From Gloeothece verrucosa PCC 7822 (GTDB lineage: Bacteria; Cyanobacteriota; Cyanobacteriia; Cyanobacteriales; Microcystaceae): a stretch of 64,000 nt of DNA. The translations under genes and the position numbers were made by a program. The notes under the pieces are model-generated. The model had not been told where the DNA came from and made no database searches. It was given only the letters and a program-made list of their open reading frames with translations. Shown here one piece after another: positions 8,931-17,677 of this stretch. The first letter of the stretch is position 1; each line of letters begins with the position of its first letter. Location: contig NC_014533.1 of NCBI RefSeq assembly GCF_000147335.1, positions 496,001-560,000 of the forward strand, read 5' to 3'.

Positions 8931-9626
8931 TCAATTCCTAGAAACAGTAGAATATGAGCTATCAGGAGCGAATGATCCAGGGCAAGTAAACACAAATACA
9001 TCCCGAAGACCTGAGTTTAAAGCCGTAATAGCTGAAGTATAATGGAAAAATTGATGATCATTAAAAATTAAAAATTCGCCAGGCTGCAAAATTCTGCTGA
9101 AAATTGGTTGTTCATCTTTTGCTTTATATAAATTAGTAATACCCCCTTCAATGTCTTTTCTTTTAACACAAAATATCCCCACTAAATCAACACCATCTCG
9201 ATGAATTCCTTCCGGTGCCGGTGCGCCAATTTGCTGATTTGATGTGGTTATTCTAATTTGGTGAATGCCTATTTCATTGATATTAGTACACAGTTGACAA
9301 AACTCGAAAAACAGTTGAGTAATTTTCTGAAAATCTGGTATAGTAATTAAGCGATCATCTAGTTCAGGATAAATTCTGGCCACATTGCCTAATAGAGGAT
9401 TATCATCTTTTGATTGATAAAACGGAAGTGAATTTAACTTAATAAGTTGATTTTTAACGATTTTCAGATGAGATAATCGGCGAAAGCGGTAATTTCCGGA
9501 TAAGTAAGGGTCAGCCGGAAGCTGACTAAAATATTTTTCCAATCGCTCTAAATTGATGCCCTTGATTTTTTCTAGAAAATAGTCAGCCGTACAATTAAAA
9601 CTTTTACTTAAATTGATGAGATTCAT
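8931..9626 (-). CDS. 2OG-Fe(II) dioxygenase, PF10014-type (amino-acid hydroxylase-like)
   Basis: 231 aa resembling the family that includes bacterial L-isoleucine 4-hydroxylase (IDO), which oxidises free amino acids. Iron ligands visible: HRD in EGIHRDGVDLVG (H142, D144) and His in HQFFHYTS (about 195), with Arg in LRDVFVF (about 208) for 2-oxoglutarate. A strong TAGGAG ribosome site precedes the ATG. Middle gene of the operon: 56 bp behind the diiron-enzyme gene and directly coupled to the PLP-enzyme gene. Free-amino-acid hydroxylation is inferred from the family; the substrate is unknown. Confidence 0.8.
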   Translation of the reverse strand: MNLINLSKSFNCTADYFLEKIKGINLERLEKYFSQLPADPYLSGNYRFRRLSHLKIVKNQLIKLNSLPFYQSKDDNPLLGNVARIYPELDDRLITIPDFQKITQLFFEFCQLCTNINEIGIHQIRITTSNQQIGAPAPEGIHRDGVDLVGIFCVKRKDIEGGITNLYKAKDEQPIFSRILQPGEFLIFNDHQFFHYTSAITALNSGLRDVFVFTCPGSFAPDSSYSTVSRN

Positions 9627-9644
9627 AATTATCTCCTAAGTAGG

Positions 9645-9676
9645 TATTTATTAAAGTTATCTGTGTGAACAGGGAA
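9645..9676. repeat. R1-like fragment in the operon spacer
   Basis: AGGTATTTATTAAAGTTATCTGTGTGAACAGGGAACAAG resembles the R1 left interior (AAAGTTAACTGTGTG..GGGAACA). It occupies the 56-bp gap between two cotranscribed genes. Confidence 0.45.
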
Positions 9677-9682
9677 CAAGAT

Positions 9683-10585
9683 TTATAAATAAACCGAGTT
9701 AAGACGGTCATCATTCAACCCATCCCAAAAAACGGCGATGGCATCATTAATCTCTTTGCCTCCTCGTAAAAATTTCACTCGGTCAAAATTAGGTTGAAAA
9801 TAAGCCGCTTCGAGTTCTTCTAAAGTATGACCTGCGTGTTGTCCTTCTACGCGATTATGCCAAGTAAAAAAAGCCAAGCGTAACTGAGGATGTCTTTTGT
9901 GTTTAATCAAAGTCAAACCATCTTCTAATTGCTGCCAAAAACCCGCAGCGGCCCAATTTTCTACGGCAAAGCTTGCCCCTTGTGCAATATTGGCATCGTC
10001 ACTACCATACAATCGAATCAATTCATCACAAAAGTGTAGAGTGGTTGGTCGTCCGTGCTGACGTTTACCAATCTCATCAAATGTTAACCCTAAACTCTGA
10101 GCCGCTTCAAACAACCATTCAAAATGGGCGGCTTTAAAGCGATAAATTCCGCCATCTACGGTTCCTTCCGTGCTAAATAAAGCGGCTTCGCTTTCAAAAT
10201 CGTTTTCTGTTGTTGTCTCTAGCGGGTTTGACTTACGATAAATCACACCTAACTCATTCATTAAAATCTCACGACTAGCGCGGGACTGCATTAAGGTAGG
10301 GGCATTAATCACTTTTAAAAGAGCGGCAATCAGAAATTGATTCGAAAAAACCGAAAATTGTTGAATAAAATGGCGTAATTCTCTATCAGTCGCCGCTCCT
10401 TGGCTAAACCAGGCTGTATATAGATTGTCAGTAATAATACGATGGTGCAAAAGTTCTGTATCAACTTCTTGCAAAAAATCTTGAAACTCTTTGCTCTGAG
10501 TTAAAGACAATTCCCCTTGCTCGAGACGTTCTTTAATGCGTGAAGAAATGTTAAAAGTATTTTGTTGTAAGAGAAAATGAGTCAT
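9683..10585 (-). CDS. Heme-oxygenase-like diiron oxidase (HDO; 'iron-containing redox enzyme')
   Basis: 300 aa, all-helical, TenA/heme-oxygenase fold. Putative metal ligands follow the HDO pattern known from UndA, BesC and SznF: E111 (MNELG), H154 (AAHFEWLFE), E209 (FAVENWAA) and the diagnostic H-x3-E-x2-H at 243-250 (HNRVEGQH). These enzymes use O2 and two irons for C-C cleavage, N-oxygenation or desaturation of fatty or amino acids. First gene of the minus-strand operon, with a perfect AAGGAG ribosome site. Followed by two more enzymes that act on small, probably amino-acid, substrates, so a shared pathway is inferred. The exact reaction cannot be read from sequence. Confidence 0.8.
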   Translation of the reverse strand: MTHFLLQQNTFNISSRIKERLEQGELSLTQSKEFQDFLQEVDTELLHHRIITDNLYTAWFSQGAATDRELRHFIQQFSVFSNQFLIAALLKVINAPTLMQSRASREILMNELGVIYRKSNPLETTTENDFESEAALFSTEGTVDGGIYRFKAAHFEWLFEAAQSLGLTFDEIGKRQHGRPTTLHFCDELIRLYGSDDANIAQGASFAVENWAAAGFWQQLEDGLTLIKHKRHPQLRLAFFTWHNRVEGQHAGHTLEELEAAYFQPNFDRVKFLRGGKEINDAIAVFWDGLNDDRLNSVYL

Positions 10586-10849
10586 AATATAGTTTCTCCT
10601 TAAGCATCGCTTTTTCTAACTTTAAAAATTTAATGATTGATTTAAAAAGGCTCCCCACTCCACACTGAACTATCAAGCTAACTGTAAAGAGATAGAATGA
10701 AAACAAATAGCTTGCAAAGAATTTAAAATTATTTAAACAAAAAAAGACGCTCAAACTTGTTAAAACTAAACTTTTTGAAAAACGAGATTTTAGACACTAG
10801 ATAAAAAATCGTGTCTTGAAAATTTTGTTTTGCCGGCTGTCATCTTTTA
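10586..10849. other. Upstream region of the diiron-enzyme operon
   Basis: AT-rich, expected to hold the minus-strand promoter. No specific operator or convincing -10/-35 pair was found. A 67-codon frame on the minus strand here has no family features and was not accepted. Confidence 0.3.
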
Positions 10850-11014
10850 GGCTCTCCCGTCCTTGCGGTGATAAGAAAAGGTTATCAATTGTAGGGTGGG
10901 TTAGGCGCGACGATGATTTTGATAAGAAAGTGATAACTTTTGATCCGTGCAGTAACCCACCATAGACTATTTTGTATCTATGTGAACATTTTTCCCCACG
11001 ATGCCGAAAAAGCC
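10850..11014. repeat. Repeat R3, complete copy (ISL3-type ends)
   Basis: Starts GGCTCTCCCGTCCTTG and ends with the complement of GGCTTTTTCGGCATCGTGGG. The ends are imperfect inverted repeats of each other and begin GGCTCT/GGCTTT like ISL3-family insertion sequences. The interior has TAGGGTGGGTTAGGCG and its near-inverse GTAACCCACC. 165 bp, no ORF. Confidence 0.75.
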
Positions 11015-11254
11015 ATAAGGCAAACCAGCTTTTTTATGGTTTTTTGAAAATGTTAGTAGCGTTTTTGGCACTTCTAACCGATTTTAGCAACTTGGTAAGT
11101 TTTGATTGTTAACTAAATTAATTTGATTTAACGTATAAATTTACTATAACATTTTTTTTTAAAATCGTAGTTAGATGGTGCCTGTCGAACCCTCTCTAGA
11201 ATTCATAAGCGTTGATTCCCATGAAAAGTAAAAAAGAGCCAAAAAATAGCTTAT

Positions 11255-11284
11255 TAGGACTTACGCAGCATAACTAAATCACAA
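11255..11284. repeat. R2 terminal fragment
   Basis: TAGGACTTACGCAGCATAAC matches the left end of R2; the right end is absent. It lies in the spacer 11015-11316, which otherwise holds nothing recognisable. Confidence 0.5.
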
Positions 11285-11316
11285 GCTAACTTTTATAGCC
11301 GGTAAGCTTTTTCTAT

Positions 11317-12234
11317 CTAAGCTATAATAGCGAAATCTGCCACAGTTAAATTTTTTCCATCAGCCGCTAAAGAAGGCAAATCGATAAACTCTGCTCCTGT
11401 GCCTAAACCAGATGCCGAACCATTTTGATTGTAGTAAAGGCTTCCTGTGCTACTACAATAAACTATCAAAGCATTCGAAGAGGCAGCATTGGCATCATCC
11501 ACCACTACAGCAAAATCACTGGCACTAATATTATTTCCCACAATACTGCTAAGTGCTGTAAAAGTTGCTTTGCTCAGGACAATTTTATCAGAACCACTGG
11601 TAAAGTCGCTGACCACATCAATACCCACATCACCAGTCTCAAAAGCTCGTCGAGTTTGGTAGATAAATTTATCATTACCTGTACCTCCAGTCAAAATATC
11701 ATTGCCAGCACCTTCAATCAAACTATCATTACCACCGCCACCCAAAAGAGTATCATTGCCAGCACCCCCAGTTATAGTGTTATTAAGGCTATTCCCAATC
11801 AGGCAATCTTCGCTACTCCCACCAAGGAGATTTTCAAGAACATTACCAGCAGAAAGCGTTAATTGAAGTTGATTGGGGTGCGGAACGAGTTCCGCACTGC
11901 TTACAACGGTTTGAGTGCTGCTAATTCCTAAATTAATATTAACATTGCCAGTGGTGCCGGTAAAATCGAGGGTATCGATACCGCCTGTGGTGGTTTCAAT
12001 AATGGTATCGCTTCCTAATGAGCTTGAAGCATTAAAAAAATAAATATCATTGCCATTGCCACCCGATAAAATATTATTACCACTATTGCCCGTCAATCCA
12101 TTATTGCCGTTGTTACCTGTACCGTTAATATTTGCCGTGCCCGTCAATAAAAGCTTTGTACCAACATCAAATATTTGTAGTCCTGCATTGTAATCAGCAA
12201 CATAAACCCAATTATTCACCACTTGCACATCCAC
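11317..12234 (-). pseudogene. C-terminal part of DUF4347/RTX secreted protein (frameshifted)
   Basis: Continues the protein begun at 13019. It opens with an LVIVD-type repeat (VQVVNNWVYVADYNAGLQIFDV), then GTGNNGNNGL, RTX calcium-binding nonapeptides (GGAGNDTLLGGGGNDSL, GGTGNDKF) and a conserved C-terminal module (DFTSGSDKIVLSK..YYNQNGSASG) typical of type-I-secreted or surface proteins. It lacks its own secretion start because the upstream half is in a different frame. The palindromic AELVP insert (11879-11896) lies before the RTX region. A related isolated C-terminal module is at 5837-6223. Confidence 0.75.
11879..11896. repeat. Palindromic mini-repeat inside the RTX gene
   Basis: On the coding strand reads TGCGGAACTCGTTCCGCA, identical in all 18 bases and in reading frame (A-E-L-V-P) to the copy in the porin gene at 3298-3315. 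Confidence 0.75.
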
Positions 12235-13019
12235 AGCCGCATTAGAAGTATTATAAGTTCCTTAACATAAGCTAAATTTCCTACTACTTGTACATTCCAA
12301 GCATTGCCCGAGTAAGTTCCTTTTAAAACTGGCGAGGCGGGGTTGGTGATGTCAATAATTTGTAATCCTGAACGATAATCAGCAACGTAAGCTAAATTGT
12401 TTACTACTTGTACATTCCTGGCATAGCCCGGAGTATCATAAGTACCCACTAAGACAGGAGTTAATAAAACTGAAGAATAGTCTTTTAAACTTTCAAGATT
12501 AAAGGCAAGAGACGAAAGGCAATTTGCCCCAACTGTCACCTCTAACTCCCAATTTCCTCCTAATTTTGCATTTCCCGTAGGAGTTGCTGAAGCCCTGATA
12601 TTTGCCTCTGTTAATTGATGCAGTTTCTTGACGAATTCCTTTCCGACATTACCTGCGGCTACATTACAGCCATACAAAAGTAAATTAGGATTAGTTACCG
12701 AAAACCATTGTTTTAAGGAATTCCCATATTTATTTAAAGTCTCCAAATTCAGTTGAGTATTACCGAGATATAAACAGCCGGGTGAACCATGAGAAACTAG
12801 ATGAACCGTATCTATATCTTGACGATGCCGCAAAACTTCTGTAATTTGTTCTATGCCATCTCTATTTGTAGGGATTAAAATTACTTCTATATCTGGCAAA
12901 CTTTGCGTCATTAAACTTTGGTAATTTTCTACACCTGCATCGATAAATACGATTTTAGAAGATAATTTTATTTGAGACAGACTTTCAATGAATTGAGCTT
13001 GCATTGCTGATTGTAACAT
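12216..13019 (-). pseudogene. N-terminal part of DUF4347/LVIVD protein (frameshifted)
   Basis: 267 aa. Residues about 20-180 form a DUF4347 domain (FIDAGVENYQSL, VHLVSHGSPGCLYLG, LLLYGCNVAAGNVGKEF), common at the start of very large cyanobacterial surface/RTX proteins. It is followed by LVIVD beta-propeller-type repeats (VGTYDTPGYARNVQVVNNLAYVADY, then ITNPASPVLKGTY). After NLAYV the frame breaks: the next repeat is partly missing and GTYNTSNAAVDVQVV continues in another frame, into the 11317-12234 ORF. An out-of-frame deletion within the repeats explains this best. Confidence 0.75.
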
Positions 13020-13196
13020 AAATGATATGATGGTTAAATTAAAAAATAAAGTAAATAAAATTAATAATAATTAACTTTTGACATAAAAATTAAACCAACA
13101 AAAATAGAAATGATTTGAGGATAGATAATAGTTGCCCATTTCCAAAATCATAATTTTTTACTCCTAATTATGGTCAAGCTTGAGTTAGTTCATTAA

Positions 13197-13308
13197 TAGG
13201 AGTTAGGCACTCCTGATGAAAAACAACAATTTTATGTCATCCTGAGCCTTGCGAAGGATCTCGAACCATCTCAAACTCTTGTGATTTGGTTATGGTGCGT
13301 AAGTCCTA
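13197..13308. repeat. Repeat R2, complete copy with 5-bp target duplication
   Basis: Starts TAGGAGTTAGGCACTC and ends GGTGCGTAAGTCCTA; flanked by ATTAA on both sides (13192-13196, 13309-13313). The interior shares ATGACATAA-type and CTTGCGAAGGATC segments with other copies. Confidence 0.85.
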
Positions 13309-13383
13309 ATTAATAAATGTAGAGTGCAAATGTAAGGATTTCGGGTGGACAAAATTTTTTTGGAGTAGTTAATCAATCAAAAT

Positions 13384-13425
13384 TAGGAGTTACGCACTGC
13401 GATTAAAAACAACGCCTAAGTCCTA
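13384..13425. repeat. Repeat R2, internally deleted copy
   Basis: Only 42 bp: both ends are kept (TAGGAGTTACGCACTGC and CGCCTAAGTCCTA) but the middle is missing. Still flanked by the duplication AAAAT (13379-13383, 13426-13430), so the deletion followed insertion or the shortened form itself moved. Confidence 0.75.
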
Positions 13426-13921
13426 AAAATTAGGTGACCGTTTTTTGGTACAAAAGTATTAAATATGCTCTACTGTACGGCTCTTACGTACTTTGAATTA
13501 TAAGAAAAGCTTATATATTTTAGTGGGAGTAGAGGCACAGATAAATTTGAGGATAAATCGGATATCGGCTTATCATAAGTATTTTAAAATACATACTTGT
13601 GAAAATTATCAAGAGTTTATGAAAAAAACCTTAAGTGTTAACTTAGATTTAATATTAAGAATTTAAAATCTTTTTGAAACACTCAGTAAATTTGCTGAAA
13701 GTTTCTTTTTTTACTTTTAGATAATCTAAATTTAACCAATGTTTATAAATATGTTTAGAGACTAATCAATGACTTTTCCCAATAACTAACTCAATGCTAA
13801 AACTATTATTAAACCCTGAAAACTTGACCATGCTTAATAAAAAACTATGAACTGATAAACTACTGGTACTTTAAAAATGTCAATTTGTCTCTAGCTATAC
13901 TTTGTAGTTTTGAGGCAATGT

Positions 13922-14046
13922 TAGGACTTACGCACCATAACCCAATTTTATGGGTTTGAGATTCCTCGCTCGCGCTTGGAATGACATAAACGGCGCTTGG
14001 AATGACATAAACTCGTTAGTGCGCCTTTCTGAGTGCGTAACTCCTA
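13922..14046. repeat. Repeat R2, complete copy with 5-bp target duplication
   Basis: Starts TAGGACTTACGCACC and ends GAGTGCGTAACTCCTA; flanked by AATGT (13917-13921, 14047-14051). The interior contains a tandem duplication of GGCGCTTGGAATGACATAAA-like sequence. It inserted in the opposite orientation to 13197-13308. Confidence 0.85.
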
Positions 14047-14218
14047 AATGTTTAATTTAGAACTCGCATTTACCAAGCAAAAGAGCTTTATCTTATTCCG
14101 TTAAAAACAGATTAAAAAATAATTATTCAAAAATACTATGGTGCAAGCTATGGTGTTAAATTTCTGTGACAAGAATAAGAATTTGTTTTCTTGAATTAAT
14201 TCAAAAAAGGTTAAGGTC

Positions 14219-15559
14219 ATGAAAATAAACAAATTATTCCGTTCTTTAACCGCTAGTATTGGTATTTTAGCCAGTATAGCCCTCTCTTCTTCCATGGCCC
14301 AAGCCGCCTCTAACTTTCGGATTGCCACTTTTAATACGTCTCTGAGTCCTAATCAGCAAAACGGACTGATAGACGCTTTATCCATCGGACCTAATGATCC
14401 TGCCTACAATACACCAGGGACTCTAACTTATCAAGCTCGTCAAATAGCCGAAGTTATCCAACGAATTAACCCTGATATTATCCTGCTTAATGAATTTAAC
14501 TATAATCCTGCCAATCCCGTAGGCGCGGCAACCCTTTTTCAGCAAAATTTCCTTTCTGTCGGGCAAAATGTATCAGGTGACCCCAATGGCCCTGCCAGTC
14601 CGATTACTTTTAACGAATTTTATGTTAGGCCAGATGCTACCACTAACCCTTTTAATACCGGGATTTTTTCGGGTTATGCCTTAAATGTCCAGCAAGGAGG
14701 CGCAATTCCTCAACCGTCTGTAGAAACATCTCAATATGCTAATACTTCTTGGGGCTTTGGCTTTTACCCCGGACAGTATGGTATGGTAGTTTACTCCAAA
14801 TATCCAATTTTAGAAGAACAAGCTAGAACCTTTCAAAATTTTCTTTGGCAGGATATGCCGAACAATTTACTGCCTACTGACTGGTATTCTCCCACAGTAG
14901 CGGCTCAATTTCCGCTTTCTTCAAAAAGTCATTGGGACTTACCCATTGATGTTAATGGAGAAATCATTCATGTTCTGGCCAGTCATCCCACTCCCCCTGT
15001 TTTTGATGGACCAGAAGACCGTAATGGCAGACGCAACCATGATGAGATCCGTTTATGGTCGGATTATATTACTCCCGGACAAGGTAACTATATTTACGAT
15101 GACAAAGGAGTTTTTGGAGGGTTAACCCTTGGTTCTCGTTTTGTGATTATGGGTGACCAAAATGCTGATCCCTACGATGGAGATAGCAGTTTTGGCGCGA
15201 TCAATCAACTCGTCGATAATCCTCTCATAAATACCAGCTTTACGCCAGGAAGTTTAGGCGGTGTTCAGTACACTGATCGTAATCCTAATCAGATCGGTAA
15301 TCCTTTTTATGATACCGCCGCTTTTACAGGAGGATTACGGGTTGATTATGTTCTTCCCTCTACTAACTTACAAATTCTCGATGGTCTAGTTTTTTGGCCC
15401 ACCGATGACAATCCTCTTTCCTCTCTAAATAATGCGTCTGACCATCACGCAGTTGCTTTAACGCTGACTGCTGCTGTTCCTGAACCGAATACTATTTTAG
15501 GGGTTTTCACTGTAGGAATTTTTGGCTTTCTTTACCGAAAACATCGCAACTCTAATTAA
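14219..15559 (+). CDS. Secreted endonuclease/exonuclease/phosphatase-family protein with PEP-CTERM
   Basis: 446 aa. Signal peptide (LTASIGILASIALSSSMAQAA, cleavage about residue 30), then an EEP (DNase I-like) domain: IATFN at the start, the metal-binding Glu in INPDIILLNEFNY, MGDQNADPY (Asp-x-Asn) in the middle and SDHHAVALT at the end, the catalytic Asp-His. The C-terminus is a PEP-CTERM signal (VPEPNTILGVFTVGIFGFLYRKHR) that an exosortase would process. Acts outside the cytoplasm on nucleic acids or phosphate esters. First of four consecutive secreted hydrolases on this strand; the next start is 28 bp downstream. Confidence 0.85.
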   Translation: MKINKLFRSLTASIGILASIALSSSMAQAASNFRIATFNTSLSPNQQNGLIDALSIGPNDPAYNTPGTLTYQARQIAEVIQRINPDIILLNEFNYNPANPVGAATLFQQNFLSVGQNVSGDPNGPASPITFNEFYVRPDATTNPFNTGIFSGYALNVQQGGAIPQPSVETSQYANTSWGFGFYPGQYGMVVYSKYPILEEQARTFQNFLWQDMPNNLLPTDWYSPTVAAQFPLSSKSHWDLPIDVNGEIIHVLASHPTPPVFDGPEDRNGRRNHDEIRLWSDYITPGQGNYIYDDKGVFGGLTLGSRFVIMGDQNADPYDGDSSFGAINQLVDNPLINTSFTPGSLGGVQYTDRNPNQIGNPFYDTAAFTGGLRVDYVLPSTNLQILDGLVFWPTDDNPLSSLNNASDHHAVALTLTAAVPEPNTILGVFTVGIFGFLYRKHRNSN

Positions 15560-15587
15560 AATATTGTCAAATTCAAGGAGAAATATC

Positions 15588-17561
15588 ATGAAATTTCTAT
15601 CTTTCCCTCTCAACTTAAATTCCTCTTTTGCAAAAGTTATCGCACTGGGTGTAATGGGATTCACAGGAAGCCTTTCCTTAACCCCTGAAATTGCTCATGC
15701 CGCTACTGTAACCAATACCAAAAATGTCATCATCATGATTGGGGATGGTATGGGCTGGGAAATGGCCCGCGCGGCAGCTATTCAAAAGCAAATTAATGCT
15801 GGAAATACGGGAAATCGTTTAAGTGATTTTTATACATCTGGTAAAGGATCTGGATTAGCTTTTCAACAACTGTCTAACTATGCCCTCGCAACCACTTACG
15901 GAACTACCATTGCTCCCCCTAATGGCAAATTTAGTACAGGTAACTCGGCTCTAAATAATACAAATCCGGCCACAGGACAAAGTCCGGTTTTACCGGGTTT
16001 TGTCTTCAATCCTGTTTTTAACCCAGGTACCACCACCACAGGAGGTGCTTCCAATCCCAATAATTACGCGGTGGGAAATCTTGTGGGCTACGATCCAGTA
16101 AGTGGGGGGGCGGCTCCTTGGGACCCGGCTTATTACGGCGGGCCGATCCCTTCAGGATTTAACAAAGAATATATCAAATATAGCTATCCTGACTCAGCCA
16201 ATACGGCAACCACACTCTATACAGGAGTCAAGAGCTATAACAACGCTATTGGTGTAGATATTTATGAGCAAGCACTAGATTCTGCCTTAAAAATCGCGTC
16301 ACTAGAGGGAAAATCTACAGGTTTGGTTACTTCTGTTCCTGTAGACCATGCCACTCCTGGAGCCGCCGCCGCTAACGTTAACCGTCGCAATAAATACGAT
16401 GAACCCTATCCTTTACTGGATAACATTCTGCAACAAGAATTGCGGGTTTTCCAGCCCACAGTTATTTTAGGCGGCGGAAATCCTATCAGTACCCCAGGTT
16501 CTCCGCTTCCGGAGGGTGTTGAACCGAACCAAAGTTTTGAGTTTATCACCAAAGATACTTATGATTATTTAGTGGCTAATCCTATCAACAACCGCTATGA
16601 TTACCGATTTTTAGAGAATGGCTCCAATGCCGCCAACACGTTATTATCAGTAGCCGCCACACTTGATCCTAACAATGGTGATCGTCTTTTAGGACTCTAT
16701 GGTGCAGAAGGACAAAACGGTAACTTACCCATCAACTCAGCCAATGGCACTTACCAAAACACAGGACTCGATAATTTTTCTCTCTATAGCTCCGCTCAGG
16801 CCGGCAATCCCCGCAATATTATCCCAGGGATTCCCAACCCTGATACAGACCGTCCCTTACGCCCCGGAGAAACCGATGCCGAGTTTATCGCTAGACAATT
16901 AGATGAAAATCCTCGTCTTAAAGACCTGACTCAAGCGGCTTTAACTGTTTTAGGGAAAGACCCGGATGGTTTCTGGCTGATGGTAGAAGGAGGAGACATT
17001 GACTGGGCCGCCCATGACGATAATATCGATAATCTCATCGGAGCTATTTCTGACTTTAACGATTCCGTCGAATATGTGATGAATTGGATTGCCGATAATG
17101 GCGGCTGGGAGAAAAACTTATTGCTCGTAACAGCCGACCATGACCATTATTTAACCCTCAGAGATGATTTTCCTGAACTATTACGAACTGTTGGCGCTCA
17201 TGACTTAGCTTATTCAAGACATACGCCGGCTGATGCGGGTCATTTCTGGGGATCTGAAGGTTCTGATCCGGCTCTGGTTAACAGTTTGGTTAAGTATAAA
17301 TGGGGTAGTCATAGCAACCGTCCGGTTCCTGTTTATTTTCAAGGAAATGGCTCAGAAGTCTTGCTCAATTCTGTCGGAACTGGCTATACCATTTATGGTG
17401 AGCAGGTTCCGGGAATTCCTGGGTTAGTGGATCAAGTCCATATTGCTAAGACTCAGCTTGATGCTTTACAGGCGGTTCCTGAACCTACAACCGTTGGCGG
17501 AGGAATTTTAGCTCTAGTTATGGGGGGTTTCTTCCGATCCAAAAAACGCCATGTTAAGTAA
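15588..17561 (+). CDS. Secreted alkaline phosphatase with PEP-CTERM
   Basis: 657 aa from the ATG at 15588, which has AAGGAG 8 bases upstream; longer in-frame extensions into the previous gene are ignored. Signal peptide ends near AHAAT. The PhoA-type active site is visible: IIMIGDGMGWE (metal Asp, about residue 52), DSANTATTLYTG carrying the nucleophile Ser (about 203), VDHATPGA, VEGGDIDWAAHDDN (about 468-478) and TADHDH (about 516). C-terminal PEP-CTERM signal VPEPTTVGGGILALVMGGFF then RSKKR. Releases inorganic phosphate from monoesters in the periplasm or at the surface. Second gene of the hydrolase set. Confidence 0.9.
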   Translation: MKFLSFPLNLNSSFAKVIALGVMGFTGSLSLTPEIAHAATVTNTKNVIIMIGDGMGWEMARAAAIQKQINAGNTGNRLSDFYTSGKGSGLAFQQLSNYALATTYGTTIAPPNGKFSTGNSALNNTNPATGQSPVLPGFVFNPVFNPGTTTTGGASNPNNYAVGNLVGYDPVSGGAAPWDPAYYGGPIPSGFNKEYIKYSYPDSANTATTLYTGVKSYNNAIGVDIYEQALDSALKIASLEGKSTGLVTSVPVDHATPGAAAANVNRRNKYDEPYPLLDNILQQELRVFQPTVILGGGNPISTPGSPLPEGVEPNQSFEFITKDTYDYLVANPINNRYDYRFLENGSNAANTLLSVAATLDPNNGDRLLGLYGAEGQNGNLPINSANGTYQNTGLDNFSLYSSAQAGNPRNIIPGIPNPDTDRPLRPGETDAEFIARQLDENPRLKDLTQAALTVLGKDPDGFWLMVEGGDIDWAAHDDNIDNLIGAISDFNDSVEYVMNWIADNGGWEKNLLLVTADHDHYLTLRDDFPELLRTVGAHDLAYSRHTPADAGHFWGSEGSDPALVNSLVKYKWGSHSNRPVPVYFQGNGSEVLLNSVGTGYTIYGEQVPGIPGLVDQVHIAKTQLDALQAVPEPTTVGGGILALVMGGFFRSKKRHVK

Positions 17562-17594
17562 GTCTTAAGACAATTGATTCGGTGATTGCTATAG

Positions 17595-17621
17595 CTCCCC
17601 CCAACCTTAACAAGGGGGGAG
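17595..17621. repeat. GC hairpin between hydrolase genes
   Basis: CTCCCCCC and GGGGGGAG form a perfect 8-bp stem around the loop AACCTTAACAA. The run after it is A-rich (not T-rich) on the gene strand, so it is not a standard terminator there; it may protect mRNA or partly separate expression of the flanking genes. A degenerate relative (CCCCCTTGTTAAGAGGG) is at about 37230. Confidence 0.55.
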
Positions 17622-17677
17622 TTAAAAAAAAATTCGTGCAAAAACTCTACTGTAAAAATATCCCTGAATAATTGATC

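Larger units (their letters stand above)
13020..14218. other. 1.2-kb intergenic region with three R2 elements
   Basis: No gene is supported. Contains R2 copies at 13197-13308, 13384-13425 and 13922-14046; the rest is AT-rich. It should include the promoter of the secreted hydrolase genes that start at 14219, whose ribosome site is probably AAAAGGTTAAGG just before the ATG. Confidence 0.5.

Noticed and set aside
13630..13660. TTAACTT-AGA-TTTAATAT resembling half of a cyanobacterial Pho box
   Set aside because: Only two imperfect octamers, over 550 bp upstream of the hydrolase genes with an R2 element in between; such AT-rich matches arise by chance here.
13197..14046. Three R2 copies in 850 bp considered as a repeat-spacer array
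   Set aside because: Copies differ in orientation and length and each carries its own target duplication, so they are independent insertions.
17595..17640. Hairpin considered as an intrinsic terminator between phosphatase and phytase-like genes
   Set aside because: It is followed by A-rich, not T-rich, sequence on the gene strand; the T-run would serve only the opposite strand, which has no gene there.
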